A stretch of DNA of 15,053 bases, taken from contig JARLHX010000112.1 in the NCBI GenBank assembly GCA_031292035.1, positions 1-15,053 of the forward strand, written 5' to 3'. The stretch comes from Negativicutes bacterium (lineage in GTDB: Bacteria > Bacillota_C > Negativicutes > Sporomusales_B > JARLHX01). Shown in pieces: positions 1 through 9,000 of the stretch. A program made the translations under genes and the position numbers. Each line of letters opens with the position of its first letter. Position 1 is the first letter of the stretch. The notes below the pieces were generated by a model. The model was given only the letters and a program-made list of their open reading frames with translations. It was not told where the DNA came from and made no database searches.

Positions 1-1604
1 ACAATCCGGGCTATTACGAAGATTTCGGTTCCATCGGCACCACGGGGTATTTCAACTTTCAGTTGCTGGCGCGCAACGGCAACACCGTGGTCTATGCTTC
101 ACCTCCGATGAACATCTCCCCCGCCCAAATGGGTGGAGATGTTTCCTTCAACTTTCCGCTTCTACCAGTGAGAACTGGTGAAATTTTGGTGGCACCAAGC
201 ATTCAGAAAAATCCAAATGCACGGGGACTTGTATATGTAATTCATGGGTGGACTCCGCCGTGGGCGTCAAGTGCCTACGATTATGATGCTATCATTCCAA
301 ACCTGGCGAATTCCATCATTAATCGCTTTGCGAGGGACGGGATTATGGGCCAATGGGATGTCCAGGTGCTCGATTGGAGCGACCACTCGATTTACAACCA
401 GCAGACCGGCCTAAGCAGCGGTGGACTTTATCCGCAACTTGGCGTAGCAAATTCTTTTGTTCTTGGTCCGAAGATCGGAGCTCAAATAATCGCACAAGGA
501 TATTCTCAGGTTCATCTGATAGGACACAGCGCCGGAGCGTGGTTAGCAAACTCTATAGCGCAATATCTAAACTTAAATGGGATACCGGCGACAACGACAC
601 TTTTGGATGCGTTTGTGCCGAGCAAATGCTCGCCGTTACTTCAGCCCCCCGGTTTTCCTCAATCAAACTACACGCCAGACTTGCTGGGGCAATCTATCCC
701 GATGCCAGAACAATACTACTATTATAAATCTTTGCCCGGGGCGGGCGAGTTTCTTCCGAATTGCGCAAATTATGATGTGTCATTAGTTCAAAACCTAGCA
801 TATGACACTGGTGACAGTCACGGATGGCCTGTTCGATGGTATACCTTAACAGTTAACATGGCAGATTACGGCTTTGCTTATGGTTATGGATATTCGGACT
901 TCTTTAGCCCGCAAGGATATCGCGGATCGTTGACAATTCTCCCACCTGGGGCGATACCTCTTGTTCCTCATGACTCGCCGCTGCCGCCGCCATCGTCGAC
1001 AATTACCTTTGCATATCTAAATCAGTTCTCCCAGAATGGGGATGGCAATGTTTCTGTGAATGGGAGTGGCGTCCAACTCGCAACATCTAGTTATTTGAGC
1101 GAATCTTGGGCCATCAACTCTACAAATGACTTCAATTTCGGAGTAATTGCCTATGCGTTCTCAAATGCTTGTAATGCAGTCCTTGGACTGTGGGTGGACG
1201 GCAGTCCAATCACAATGATCCAATGTGCACCACAAAATGCTCTTAATAGTAGTGAAATATTTCCGATCCCATGTGCCATCAACTCTGGTAGTCACATACT
1301 TTCCGTTTCTTTGGAATCTCTAGACTCGTTGCCAATAGCCGTAACGCTGCAAGGGCTAGCGTTGGACTATATTGTGTCACCGCCACAGATTCTGCCGTAC
1401 GCGATAACAAATGGAATCCTTAGCTTCGCGTGGAACGCGGATGCGGGATTGAAATATCAATCACAAATTAATACAAATTTGAGTGCCACAAATTGGTTTA
1501 ATTTCGGACCCGTTTTGACAAGCCCAACGAACACGGTATTCACTGCTTCAGATGCGGTCGGTACCAATAAGCAGAAATTCTATCGAGTCGTAGTAGTACC
1601 ATGA
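1..1604 (+). CDS. Secreted lipase-like alpha/beta hydrolase, 5' end outside window
   Basis: The reading frame is open from base 3 and its start lies upstream of the window. The protein shows a serine-hydrolase nucleophile elbow, GHSAG (Ser codon at 528-530). It is preceded by a beta-strand/HGW motif (VYVIHGW) that would form the oxyanion-hole loop. A plausible acid is Asp in LLDAFVP (606-608) and a plausible His is in DSHGWPVRW (819-821). This order resembles the pancreatic-lipase-like family. The last ~70 residues (LSFAWNADAGLKYQSQ ... FYRVVVVP) match the C-terminal module seen in many secreted Verrucomicrobiota proteins, so export is likely although the signal peptide cannot be seen. The substrate is unknown; ester or acylglycerol hydrolysis is inferred from the triad only. 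Gene boundaries before base 1 and any extra N-terminal domain are unknown. Confidence 0.75.
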   Translation, partial: NPGYYEDFGSIGTTGYFNFQLLARNGNTVVYASPPMNISPAQMGGDVSFNFPLLPVRTGEILVAPSIQKNPNARGLVYVIHGWTPPWASSAYDYDAIIPNLANSIINRFARDGIMGQWDVQVLDWSDHSIYNQQTGLSSGGLYPQLGVANSFVLGPKIGAQIIAQGYSQVHLIGHSAGAWLANSIAQYLNLNGIPATTTLLDAFVPSKCSPLLQPPGFPQSNYTPDLLGQSIPMPEQYYYYKSLPGAGEFLPNCANYDVSLVQNLAYDTGDSHGWPVRWYTLTVNMADYGFAYGYGYSDFFSPQGYRGSLTILPPGAIPLVPHDSPLPPPSSTITFAYLNQFSQNGDGNVSVNGSGVQLATSSYLSESWAINSTNDFNFGVIAYAFSNACNAVLGLWVDGSPITMIQCAPQNALNSSEIFPIPCAINSGSHILSVSLESLDSLPIAVTLQGLALDYIVSPPQILPYAITNGILSFAWNADAGLKYQSQINTNLSATNWFNFGPVLTSPTNTVFTASDAVGTNKQKFYRVVVVP

Positions 1605-1675
1605 TGAATAAATTCGTCATGATTGGCGGCACTCACGTGAAACCCGTGATGTTGGACGACAATCGTCAAATTTGA
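1604..1675 (+). CDS. Tiny ORF overlapping the lipase stop codon
   Basis: A 23-codon frame begins at ATG 1604-1606, sharing one base with the lipase TGA (TGATG overlap), and ends with TGA at 1673-1675. The overlap is of the translational-coupling type. The peptide matches nothing I recognise. It may be the first codons of a downstream gene cut off by the scar that follows, or it may be chance. Confidence 0.15.
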   Translation: MNKFVMIGGTHVKPVMLDDNRQI

Positions 1676-1805
1676 TAGTTTTATCAATTCTCAGCACGAG
1701 AATGTTTTGGCTGTTCATACTGCTGGTGTCGGCCATTGTCGTCCGTGACTTTGTGTTCTTCGCCTCGCAAAACCGCCTTGTGGATGTCTTCAATGGTCTG
1801 GTGAA

Positions 1806-2160
1806 TCAACGTGCCACGAGCAAGTCCTCCGGTAGCGGGCCGCCTGCCGGCAGGTCAGACCCGCTCGAATAGATCTTCGCGTCAAAGCACTTTTCATCGG
1901 CTGGCTTGATAAATGAGCGCCTTGCTACCTTCCTTGCATCTTGCATCGGCGAGAGTCATAAGTTGGACATCACGACGACGCCAGTTGGCGGGCACTCTAG
2001 GTGGCCAATCTATCGGTGGCTCCTGCGGCTTCAAGCCCAACGTTTGGGCGACATGGTGTGGAAACAGGGGTTCGCCGTAAACAGCCACGCTCTTTGAGTT
2101 AATGGATGGAACGCGCCTGCCATCGGCCCAACGAGGCCTGATGACCTTGGTTCTGCGCCG
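1806..2160 (-). pseudogene. ATP-grasp-like protein, internal fragment with frameshift
   Basis: Minus-strand translation from about 2150 to 1912 reads VAVYGEPLFPHHVAQTLGL, then EPPIDW, then WRRRDVQLMTLADAR. After a frameshift near 1911-1917 the next frame reads FIKPADEKCFDAKIYSSG and continues to a TGA at 1808-1806. In the ATP-grasp proteins I recall, these blocks occur in this order (YGE.LF, EPP.DW, TLA.A, FIKPADDK.F.A..Y), and the conserved Lys of FIKPA contacts ATP. Both the N-terminal lead-in and the C-terminal catalytic half are missing, so this is a remnant. The left end of homology is near 1810 and the right end near 2110-2150. The exact family is from memory and not verified. Confidence 0.5.
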
Positions 2161-2545
2161 ACTCCTTGCGTCGTCAACATATGCGATTTCTGACACCTTG
2201 GGGAAGTTGGCTGGCCGGCTGGAAACCCAATTGAATCAGGCTGAACCCGCGCCAGGATTCGACGAGGTCTTGGCCGACGAATTCGCTGCCTATGAGGAGA
2301 TTAGAGAAGAATTGACTGACGACCTGCCAACGTCGCATGAACTTGTGGCCAAGCCCGTCGAAACGCGCCGGGAGGATATTTCGGCCGAAGTGACTTTACT
2401 CAGGGAATTCCAGAAACTTGCTGATTCCATCAAAATAAATTCAAAAGGGGAGGTGCTGATGCGGGCACTGCGGGAACCCGCAACGACAATCTGCACGAAG
2501 TCTGGATACGGATCACAAAAACTGGCCTCCAGCAGCAGATTGTAA
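2102..2545 (+). pseudogene. Fragment of a SNF2/RapA-type helicase, plus strand
   Basis: The frame contains QRGLMTLVLRRLLASSTYAI near its start and, after an acidic linker, VTLLREFQKLADSIKINSKG followed by EVLMRAL. These blocks resemble the spacer between the two RecA lobes in large bacterial SNF2-like helicases (LASS-AI then L--F--LA-SIK-DSK--AL). Homology seems to run only from about 2120 to 2473. From about 2474 the frame is simply antisense to the minus-strand helicase gene. No ATPase motifs (Walker A, DEAH) and no C-terminal helicase lobe are present, so this piece cannot be a working enzyme. It faces the truncated minus-strand helicase head to head. Confidence 0.5.
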
Positions 2546-3978
2546 ATCTGACCGAGGGACGTTGCCTTGGGTGATCCCTCATTTCCCCAAACTGACGAAG
2601 CCGCCACCGAGCGCCAGTTCTCCAGGGCTTCAGCCAGTTGGCCGGAAGCGACATCGCCGGGCGTAGAAAAGCGTGACAACCCGGACCGGCCGGGCAGAAG
2701 ACCCGCCAATTCCTCAGACCGGCGGTTCCTCAATACGCGGCGGTGCAAGCGATAGGTTTCGTGGAGATGGGAACGGACAGCGCGAATAGCATGGGTTCGC
2801 TCGGGGCCTTCAGCCGGCGCGGAAAAACCCAAAAGCGGCTTCAGTAGTGTCAACAGATGGCCCAGCCTAGAATCACTGGGAAATAGGCTAGCCAATTGAT
2901 TGGCCATTTCTTCTAAAAATAGGTTCTGCTGGTCCTCCGTGAACGTGTAGAAGATGTCGGCCAGATCCTGCCGGGCGGTGACTTTTGCTCGGAACGATTC
3001 CCGATCCTCCATGCGGTAGACGAGCGGATCGAGAAGGTGAAGCAGTGCGAGGAAGCTGTCCTCATTTCGGCGGACAGGCGTGGCCGACAACAGCAATAGT
3101 CGCGGACACCCTTCCGGGGCGGTCAGGGCGCAAATAATTTCAAATCTTTTACGACGGTGATCGGATTTTGGATAATTCCAACCGCTGGCGATTTGATGAG
3201 CCTCATCAATGATGACGAACGCGGGATGTTCAAACCCATCCGGCAGCTTTTTTAGGTCTGCCCAGGAAGCCACCGCGATCGCATGGCCAAATTTTTCACC
3301 GATTTGCAACCGGTGTTCCAGTTCATGTTCCCACTGCTTCACCAGGGCGGGCGGAGTGAGCACCAGTGCGCAATGATTATCGGGACAATCCAGGACATAT
3401 TGCCGCAGGATCACGCCAGCTTCTATGGTTTTACCCAAACCCACTTCGTCGGCCAGAAGATAACGTTGGACCGGATCTGAAAGAACTCTGCGGGCCACTT
3501 CGACTTGGTGTTGTTCCAATTCGATTGGAGCCGACAGCAGGCCGGTCATCCCGACTGCCGCTGCTCGCTGGTTTAGCAAATGGCGTGCAAGATTTGCTCG
3601 TGCGGTATGAAAAAACGGGGTCTCGGTCAGGCGGGTTTCGAGAAAATCACACGCAGCGGGTATTTGACGATTGCATCTAACAAATACATCTGCGGCGTTG
3701 ACCTCGGCAGTTTGTCCATTGGGCAAACTGACGAAACAATCTTCATCGGCTTGCCAATTCAGCCTGCCAAATCTCCAAACCCCGGAATCCGGGTCCATGA
3801 AAAACACCCGAGTTTGCGGCTCAAGGCGCAAAATGGGTTGCGCTTGATTCAGGTTAAAGGTCTGGCGAGGTCGGTCCGCAGTTGCGGGTGAAATGAAGAA
3901 TTCCAAAGTGATGGACCCATCTGCAAATTCGATCTTCTTGCCAATTCCCCATCCGCTGACTTTGTAAAATGATCCCAT
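2290..3978 (-). pseudogene. SNF2-family ATPase, DpdE-like, truncated after first RecA lobe
   Basis: ATG at 3978 lies 15 nt after the stop of the mini-folE2 gene. The 562-residue frame opens with a ~120-residue beta-rich domain (GWGIGKKIEF ... VWRFGRL). It is followed by SNF2 motifs: Walker A LADEVGLGKTIEAG (~175-188), motif Ia LVLTPPALVKQW (~206-216), DEAH box VIIDEAHQ (~255-262) and motif III LLLSATPVRRN (~296-305). A helical region (LHRRVLRNRR, ~411-420) follows. Similarity appears to stop near residue 500 (about 2476), where the plus-strand helicase fragment begins; the last ~60 residues are out-of-context. The second RecA lobe (motifs IV-VI) is absent, whereas relatives should be roughly twice this length. 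The N-terminal domain plus SNF2 core resembles DpdE of 7-deazaguanine DNA modification islands (from memory), which fits the neighbouring preQ0 genes. ATPase binding could persist, but remodelling activity is doubtful. Confidence 0.65.
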
Positions 3979-3993
3979 GGCGCTTCCAAATTC

Positions 3994-4248
3994 CTACCCT
4001 GAAGAAACCAATACAAACGCTGAGGGGTTGCGGATTCTCTCCAGATTGATGGAGCGAATTTCAAACCCCTGGATGCGCTGATTCTTTTTAAGAAACTTCG
4101 AGGCGATGCGAACAACATCTTCGACAACGACAGGATTGTCGAACGCCTGCATGGGGACGTGGCGTTCGCATGGGCGCTTGAGCAGCGGATACGGAGGCAC
4201 GGGCGCTGATTCTTCAGGTATGCAAAATGTTGTTGCGATGACACTCAT
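3994..4248 (-). CDS. 84-aa stand-alone FolE2 C-terminal-like protein (mini-FolE2)
   Basis: ATG at 4248-4246 overlaps the TGA of the preceding gene (4247-4245) as ATGA, so translation is probably coupled. After about 12 novel residues the protein aligns without gaps, apart from one residue, to the last ~70 residues of the complete FolE2 encoded at 9471-10292. Shared blocks are YPLLKRP, MQAFDNPV, VEDVVR, LKK--RI--FEIR and SAF, roughly 60-65% identical by eye. The FolE2 acidic metal/substrate residue in VEDVVR is kept. The two histidines of the IHNHSAF motif in the full copy (258 and 260) are Arg73 and Pro75 here, and the Cys-containing catalytic region is absent. It cannot be a GTP cyclohydrolase on its own. 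It is either the 3' remnant of a second folE2 that once preceded the DpdE-like gene, or a repurposed T-fold fragment. Nucleotide identity to the full copy is only about 75%, so the duplication is not recent. Confidence 0.6.
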   Translation of the reverse strand: MSVIATTFCIPEESAPVPPYPLLKRPCERHVPMQAFDNPVVVEDVVRIASKFLKKNQRIQGFEIRSINLERIRNPSAFVLVSSG

Positions 4249-5120
4249 GTGCATCTTTGGGATTTTTCCAGAACTGGCTGATGGGCAATGCATAAACGAT
4301 TTGTTCCCAAGGGGCAAGCCTGATGCGAGCAGGGACCTCTTGACGAACAGAATTTTTGGGTCAGCGACTGGCTCGCGCCGCTTTGGCCGCCAAAGGCAAG
4401 CAAGGCCCAATCGAGTTCGGCCGCCCGGCAGGATTTCTTGATGGAATATTCCTGAAGAAAGCGGACGCATTGGCGAAAAGCTCGGTCGCCTGTTTCGCGC
4501 TCCACAATGCCCAGACGGTATGCGAGGCGCATCACGATGAGGTCGGGCTTAACCGAATCGTAATCGAGATCGAGCAGCAACTGCAACAGGCTAGTCGTGG
4601 ATCGAAAAAACGGCATCTCCCTGCGTTTTAAATCCATTTGTAGAAGGTCGAACTGCCGCCAGAATTGATCGAGATGGTCGGCCGTGCCAATGCGCTGGGG
4701 AATCAAGAAACTCTGGAGGTACCTTGCGAATGATCCATGATCGCGGGTGATCCCGTTCAGAGCTTGGGCGCATTGCACGATCTGGCGGATTTTGCCTTTA
4801 AACCGAAAATGACCCAGCCGTGACCAGTACTTTTTCAATATTGCATCCGGTTTACGTTTGGCGAGCACGTCTGGATCGAAATCGGCAAAAGCTGCCGGGA
4901 AGACGGGGTCGGCAATCAATTTTTCGATCTGAGCTGAGCGTGCGCCCTGACTATAGGCGATGGCAACGCAGATGCGGCGCATGATTTCACGATCACAAGG
5001 CACCGGCTGGAGCGAGCGACGAGATCGGACTCGAATTGACTTACGCCAACCGGAGGTGGCGGAGGCCTGGCATTGCCACCGCAGCAGGTCGAGGGCACGG
5101 AACTTGTCACACTCATTCAT
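4245..5120 (-). CDS. HhH-GPD/endonuclease III-like protein with probable 4Fe-4S cluster
   Basis: The 291-aa frame starts at ATG 5120-5118, overlapping the previous stop as ATGA. Features resemble base-excision glycosylases of the helix-hairpin-helix superfamily. A segment FPAAFADFDPDVLAK (~74-88) is followed by KGKIRQIVQCAQAL (~108-121), as in 3-methyladenine/EndoIII-type folds. KPDLIVMRLAYRLGI (~191-205) aligns with the (V)DTH--RV--RLG motif so that Asp193 sits at the catalytic-Asp position. ELDWALLAFG (~235-244) is followed by four cysteines, 258, 264, 269 and 277 (C-x5-C-x4-CPL-x4-C), like the EndoIII/MutY iron-sulfur loop. The canonical LPGVG-K hairpin with the lyase Lys is not recognisable. 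Predicted role: binding or excising a base in DNA. The target is unknown, but a deazaguanine link is suggested by the operon. The family call is from motifs only. Confidence 0.55.
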   Translation of the reverse strand: MNECDKFRALDLLRWQCQASATSGWRKSIRVRSRRSLQPVPCDREIMRRICVAIAYSQGARSAQIEKLIADPVFPAAFADFDPDVLAKRKPDAILKKYWSRLGHFRFKGKIRQIVQCAQALNGITRDHGSFARYLQSFLIPQRIGTADHLDQFWRQFDLLQMDLKRREMPFFRSTTSLLQLLLDLDYDSVKPDLIVMRLAYRLGIVERETGDRAFRQCVRFLQEYSIKKSCRAAELDWALLAFGGQSGASQSLTQKFCSSRGPCSHQACPLGTNRLCIAHQPVLEKSQRCT

Positions 5121-6037
5121 GACGGAGCGGTTAACGGCGGCGTGAGCATAATTGTTTGTAAATGCTTCGATAATTCCGCAATCAATACCTCTCGATTCGT
5201 AATGCCCGATTCGATAAGTGTGTCGCGTTGCCGTGTAAGCAATCTGACGAAAGGTCCGGCGGGAACATTAAGGGCTACCATAATTTCAGTTGCCGTTATG
5301 ACCGAAGGCGGCGGAAGCTGGGAAAGAGAAGATTCAATCAGTACACGGATTTCACGAACTAAGTCGACTCTCGCCGACTTCACGTTCAGGCTTCGGGACC
5401 ATTGAGAGAAATTGCGGTCACAAACTTGACCTGGGCTCAAGTCGCGGCGATTGTGTTGCGCAAGCACCTCGGCAGTAATCGTTTCAACTTCAATCCTAGT
5501 GAGCCCTGCGAGCGTATGGCGGAGACTTTCACGCATATCATCCATCTCTGGATCCAATTCTATCGCTGAAAGAAAATCTCCTATTCCCTTGAGCATTCCA
5601 TTGCCCAAAATGACAACCTGCCGGTGACATTCGGCCCATTGTGCTTCCGTCATCGGAATAGTCTGCCTTGTATGCTGTCGGAACCAAACGTTGGCGGTTG
5701 CCAAAATCCCCGTGTCACTATCTGTCTCACCGAGCGAATGCGCCGCGATCGTGCGAAGAGCATGGAGAACCTTCAAAGCAATTTGAGGATCCATCCCGAC
5801 ACTCTGCTGGAGCTGAGTTTGGTTGCAACAGAAGCGAACAGGTTTAGACCCGCATTCACAAAGCAACGAGTAGAAATACAGTGTGGCACGTAAGAACCGA
5901 AGTTCTGCGCATTCAGAATTCGAAAATTCAAGAGAACAGGCCTGGAAGAATGGACGTTCGTTAAAGATTGCCCGTTGAGAAATCCTTTCAATCTCAGAGA
6001 TCAACCCTTCGGATGTCTGCGCCGGATGAGGTTCCAT
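5117..6037 (-). CDS. 306-aa protein of unknown function, possible nucleotidyltransferase-type C-terminal helices
   Basis: ATG at 6037-6035 follows the NTPase stop by 15 nt; the TGA at 5119-5117 overlaps the next gene. The protein is soluble and mostly helical, with no signal peptide, membrane segment or obvious catalytic motif. Residues ~240-290 (LPPPSVITATEIM, then PAGPFVRLL, then GITNREVLIAEL) resemble the C-terminal tail of CCA-adding/poly(A)-polymerase-like enzymes (PPL-TG-DL---G--PGP--G-LL ... G-I--REEAL). The nucleotidyltransferase head (GS motif, DxD) is not present. The middle section has ALKVLHALRTIAAHSLGE (~87-104), which might be part of a HEPN-like helix bundle, but this is weak. 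Its place between the NTPase and the glycosylase-like gene, with coupling, suggests a shared complex. I do not recognise the family. Confidence 0.5.
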   Translation of the reverse strand: MEPHPAQTSEGLISEIERISQRAIFNERPFFQACSLEFSNSECAELRFLRATLYFYSLLCECGSKPVRFCCNQTQLQQSVGMDPQIALKVLHALRTIAAHSLGETDSDTGILATANVWFRQHTRQTIPMTEAQWAECHRQVVILGNGMLKGIGDFLSAIELDPEMDDMRESLRHTLAGLTRIEVETITAEVLAQHNRRDLSPGQVCDRNFSQWSRSLNVKSARVDLVREIRVLIESSLSQLPPPSVITATEIMVALNVPAGPFVRLLTRQRDTLIESGITNREVLIAELSKHLQTIMLTPPLTAPS

Positions 6038-6052
6038 AAATAGCCCATAGGA

Positions 6053-9000
6053 TCAGCGCAACCGCAAAAAATGGGCTGGCTGTGCTATTGCTCCGGTAAA
6101 GGAGAAAGCAATGTGAAAATCACTTAACGGTTCGTTTTGAAGGAGCTCTCGCTTATCAAAATCCCTGGGAATTACGGCAACAACGGAACGAATTTGGTCA
6201 ACATAAATGCGCCCGACCTGTTGCTCTGAGATAGTGTGGCGAACATGCCCGTTAAAGACCAGAGGGCGGCCATTCTTTGAAGCTACAAACATTTTGCGGA
6301 GACGGCGTCCGCCCACAGAAATCGTATTATCGGCGCCAAGGCTGCGGAACTCCTGGTGACTCATTTCGATTCGATCGGTATGAAAAGCAGATAACGCGCG
6401 AAGAAAACGATGTTTTGGGCGCGGGTCATTGCCGCTCAGTGTGCAAAGTTTTTCGCTTAGCAAAAAGCATCTCTGCCACTCCTCATCCGAAAACGGCAGG
6501 ACCGTACGTTCAATTTCAAATGGCATTGAGGATACACGTAATCTCCACCAGAGAGTGAAATACAGATTAATGCACTTGAAGTCATTTTCGATTTCGGTCC
6601 AATTCTGTTCGAGGTATGCTACGGCGCTCTTAACCTGACTGCTCATTGCAGGCGAAAGTCCTTCAGTGGATAACTCATTAAAATGAGACCGCGCGCGCAA
6701 ATAATAGCCGGCTTTTGATCCAATCTTACAGAGCTGATCAAATGCCGCATCCGAAAGATTCGTATTTCCCAAAACCGCCATCAACCTCATACGCTCTCGC
6801 AAATAGTACTGCTGCTGAGTATAGTCCATTTGGAATTCTTCCACTTCATCGAATAAAGATAGCAATTCCGCTGAAACCTCCATCTTTTCCTGCGGCGCAA
6901 ATAAATTTTGCTCCATTAGGGAGCGGCTGATCCATCCAAGTGTCACCGCGGCATGCACATTGTCTGGATCGGCTATGCGAGCTTTGCGAACCGCATCCTG
7001 CGCTAAGGAATAAAGCTCGCGAACTCGTTCCTTGGAGACTGAATCGGCTTCGTTATGTATCAATGTTCCTAGACAGGCGGCCAACTCTTCATTGATGACT
7101 GATTGCTGGCGGCGAGATTGGGTGGGAATCGCCTGCGCCAGTTCCAGGACGCAAACAGCCTGCTCCAGCAGTTTAATTCGAACGTCGAGAAGAAGGATAG
7201 ACTCGGCCTGCCGAACTCCCTCGCGGTAGAAGGTTGCTTCTTGCAGCATGAGTCTTGAGGAAACTACACCCCTGGTGGTTCGCACCTCGGTGAGTGCCTT
7301 AGCAAATGACAATGTTGATTTAGAAAAGCGTTCGCGATACATCTGATTGATGGAATTGGGACCGACTAATCGCAAAAGTTCAATTATAAAGTCGGTGGCA
7401 GTGTTATCTTCCCCCTGTGCATGGGATCTTGGCAAAGCAAGAATTAGAGAGCAAATAATCGTAGCCTCAGGCTCTGCATTTCCACCAAAAAGGCTTTCAA
7501 TGTAAAGTTGGGCTTCAAGTGGATGCCGAGGGCCAACGGATAAATCTCCATTTGGTGCTTCGAACCAAACTAACGAGTTGCTTTTAAGACATTCCAAAAG
7601 AGCGGGTCTGGCCGGCTGATCTAGCGCAGCGAGCAAGAGCTCTATGGGCACATTGCAACCATATCGCCCCACTGTCATAACAGTGGCAAAGAGTCTTTGC
7701 AATGTATTCATCGTTTCACCATGAATGTCGGTTTCGGTCACCCATGGTTTTGCTGGATCCCCTTTTATGCCAACTGCATCTAAAGCAATCGCCAGAGTGT
7801 TAAAGCCGGTTGCTCCGGCAGGAAGTTGGCGAATTCGGCTGAGTATTACATCTTGATCATTCCGGACCTCTTGACTCACTCCGACCCGAATGGTTGGTCG
7901 AACCGGAGGGAGCAGACGATAGAGAGCTACCAAGAAGGTTGGATCAATAAAGCGGGGTCCCTGATCTTGAATTTTCGCGGCCAAATCCGGTGCGAATTTC
8001 TTTAAGTAGTCGGTAAAACGACGGCGCTCATCGGCCTCGAAGGCGCGTTTAGCCAAAACATAATTTTTCCGATTCTCTGAATCTGGAACGAAATAAGAAC
8101 TTCCCACGACGATAATTTTCCGGCCACGATCAGACAAACGATTGCGCATTTGCAGGTAATCTTGTTCTTGCAGCATCCCGTCCCAAACCAATAATCCAGC
8201 TCTCGCGGATGAATCCTCGGCCCAATTAAAGAACCGATCTAATACACGCCATTCGACTGACTTTGAGGTCCGATCGATATAAACTACTGGAAAATCCGCC
8301 TGTGCAGCGAATTTATATGCGAGGTGCGCCAAGGTGACGGTTTTACCCGTGCCAGTCTCACCATGCAAAATAAATGGAAAGAGATTATCAGAAGGAGTTT
8401 TAATGGCCGTTGTAACAAGCGAATAAAGAGAGTGAAAACAATCTCGCTCGAATGAAAAGCCATAAGAATAAGCATCCCAGTTCCGAAGTTTAACGGGCTG
8501 TTCCAGGAACCGCAGAAACTCAAAATAATTGTCATCCAAGGAACGGGTGCGAGTTCGTGGCGGAAGGGTCAAGTTATCATCGAGGATTACGCCAAAGCGC
8601 TCGACTTCCAAGCAGATTTCCTTGGGGATAAAACAAGGTTTGCCATCGATGGTAATTTGTCGCCCCGTCGCCAAGAACGTTCCCGGATCTCCTATTATTA
8701 CATTTTCCGAAGCTGCTGCTGTCTGTAGAAACTCGCCAAGTGATTGCTCCACAAACTGCAGCACGCCGGTCTCCGCTAATTTGAACAGGCGGTTGTCCGT
8801 ACGTGTAGCTGGCGTAGGTGAGAAGAGGAAAACCTGGCCTGGTTCAAGTTGCTTGAGCACGGGATAGAATTCTTCCGAACGAATCCAATCCGCATTTGGA
8901 TCCCAACCATCGATCAAAAGAGTTCCCCGAGGAGTTAGAATATCAGGCAAGCGGCGCAGTAAAACAACAGCTGCTTGGCGCCGCTCGTCAAGCTCAAGAT

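Noticed and set aside
353..727. 124-codon plus-strand ORF within the lipase-like gene
   Set aside because: Out-of-frame shadow; the lipase frame carries the catalytic motifs.
1672..1872. 66-codon plus-strand ORF with a hydrophobic start
   Set aside because: It overlaps the ATP-grasp remnant on the other strand, has no recognisable relatives or ribosome site, and fits a chance frame.
3994..4470. Longer 158-codon minus-strand frame as the true start of the mini-FolE2 gene
   Set aside because: Upstream of 4248 it only overlaps the C-terminal part of the glycosylase-like gene, whose four-cysteine motif is in the other frame; the ATGA overlap gives a natural start.
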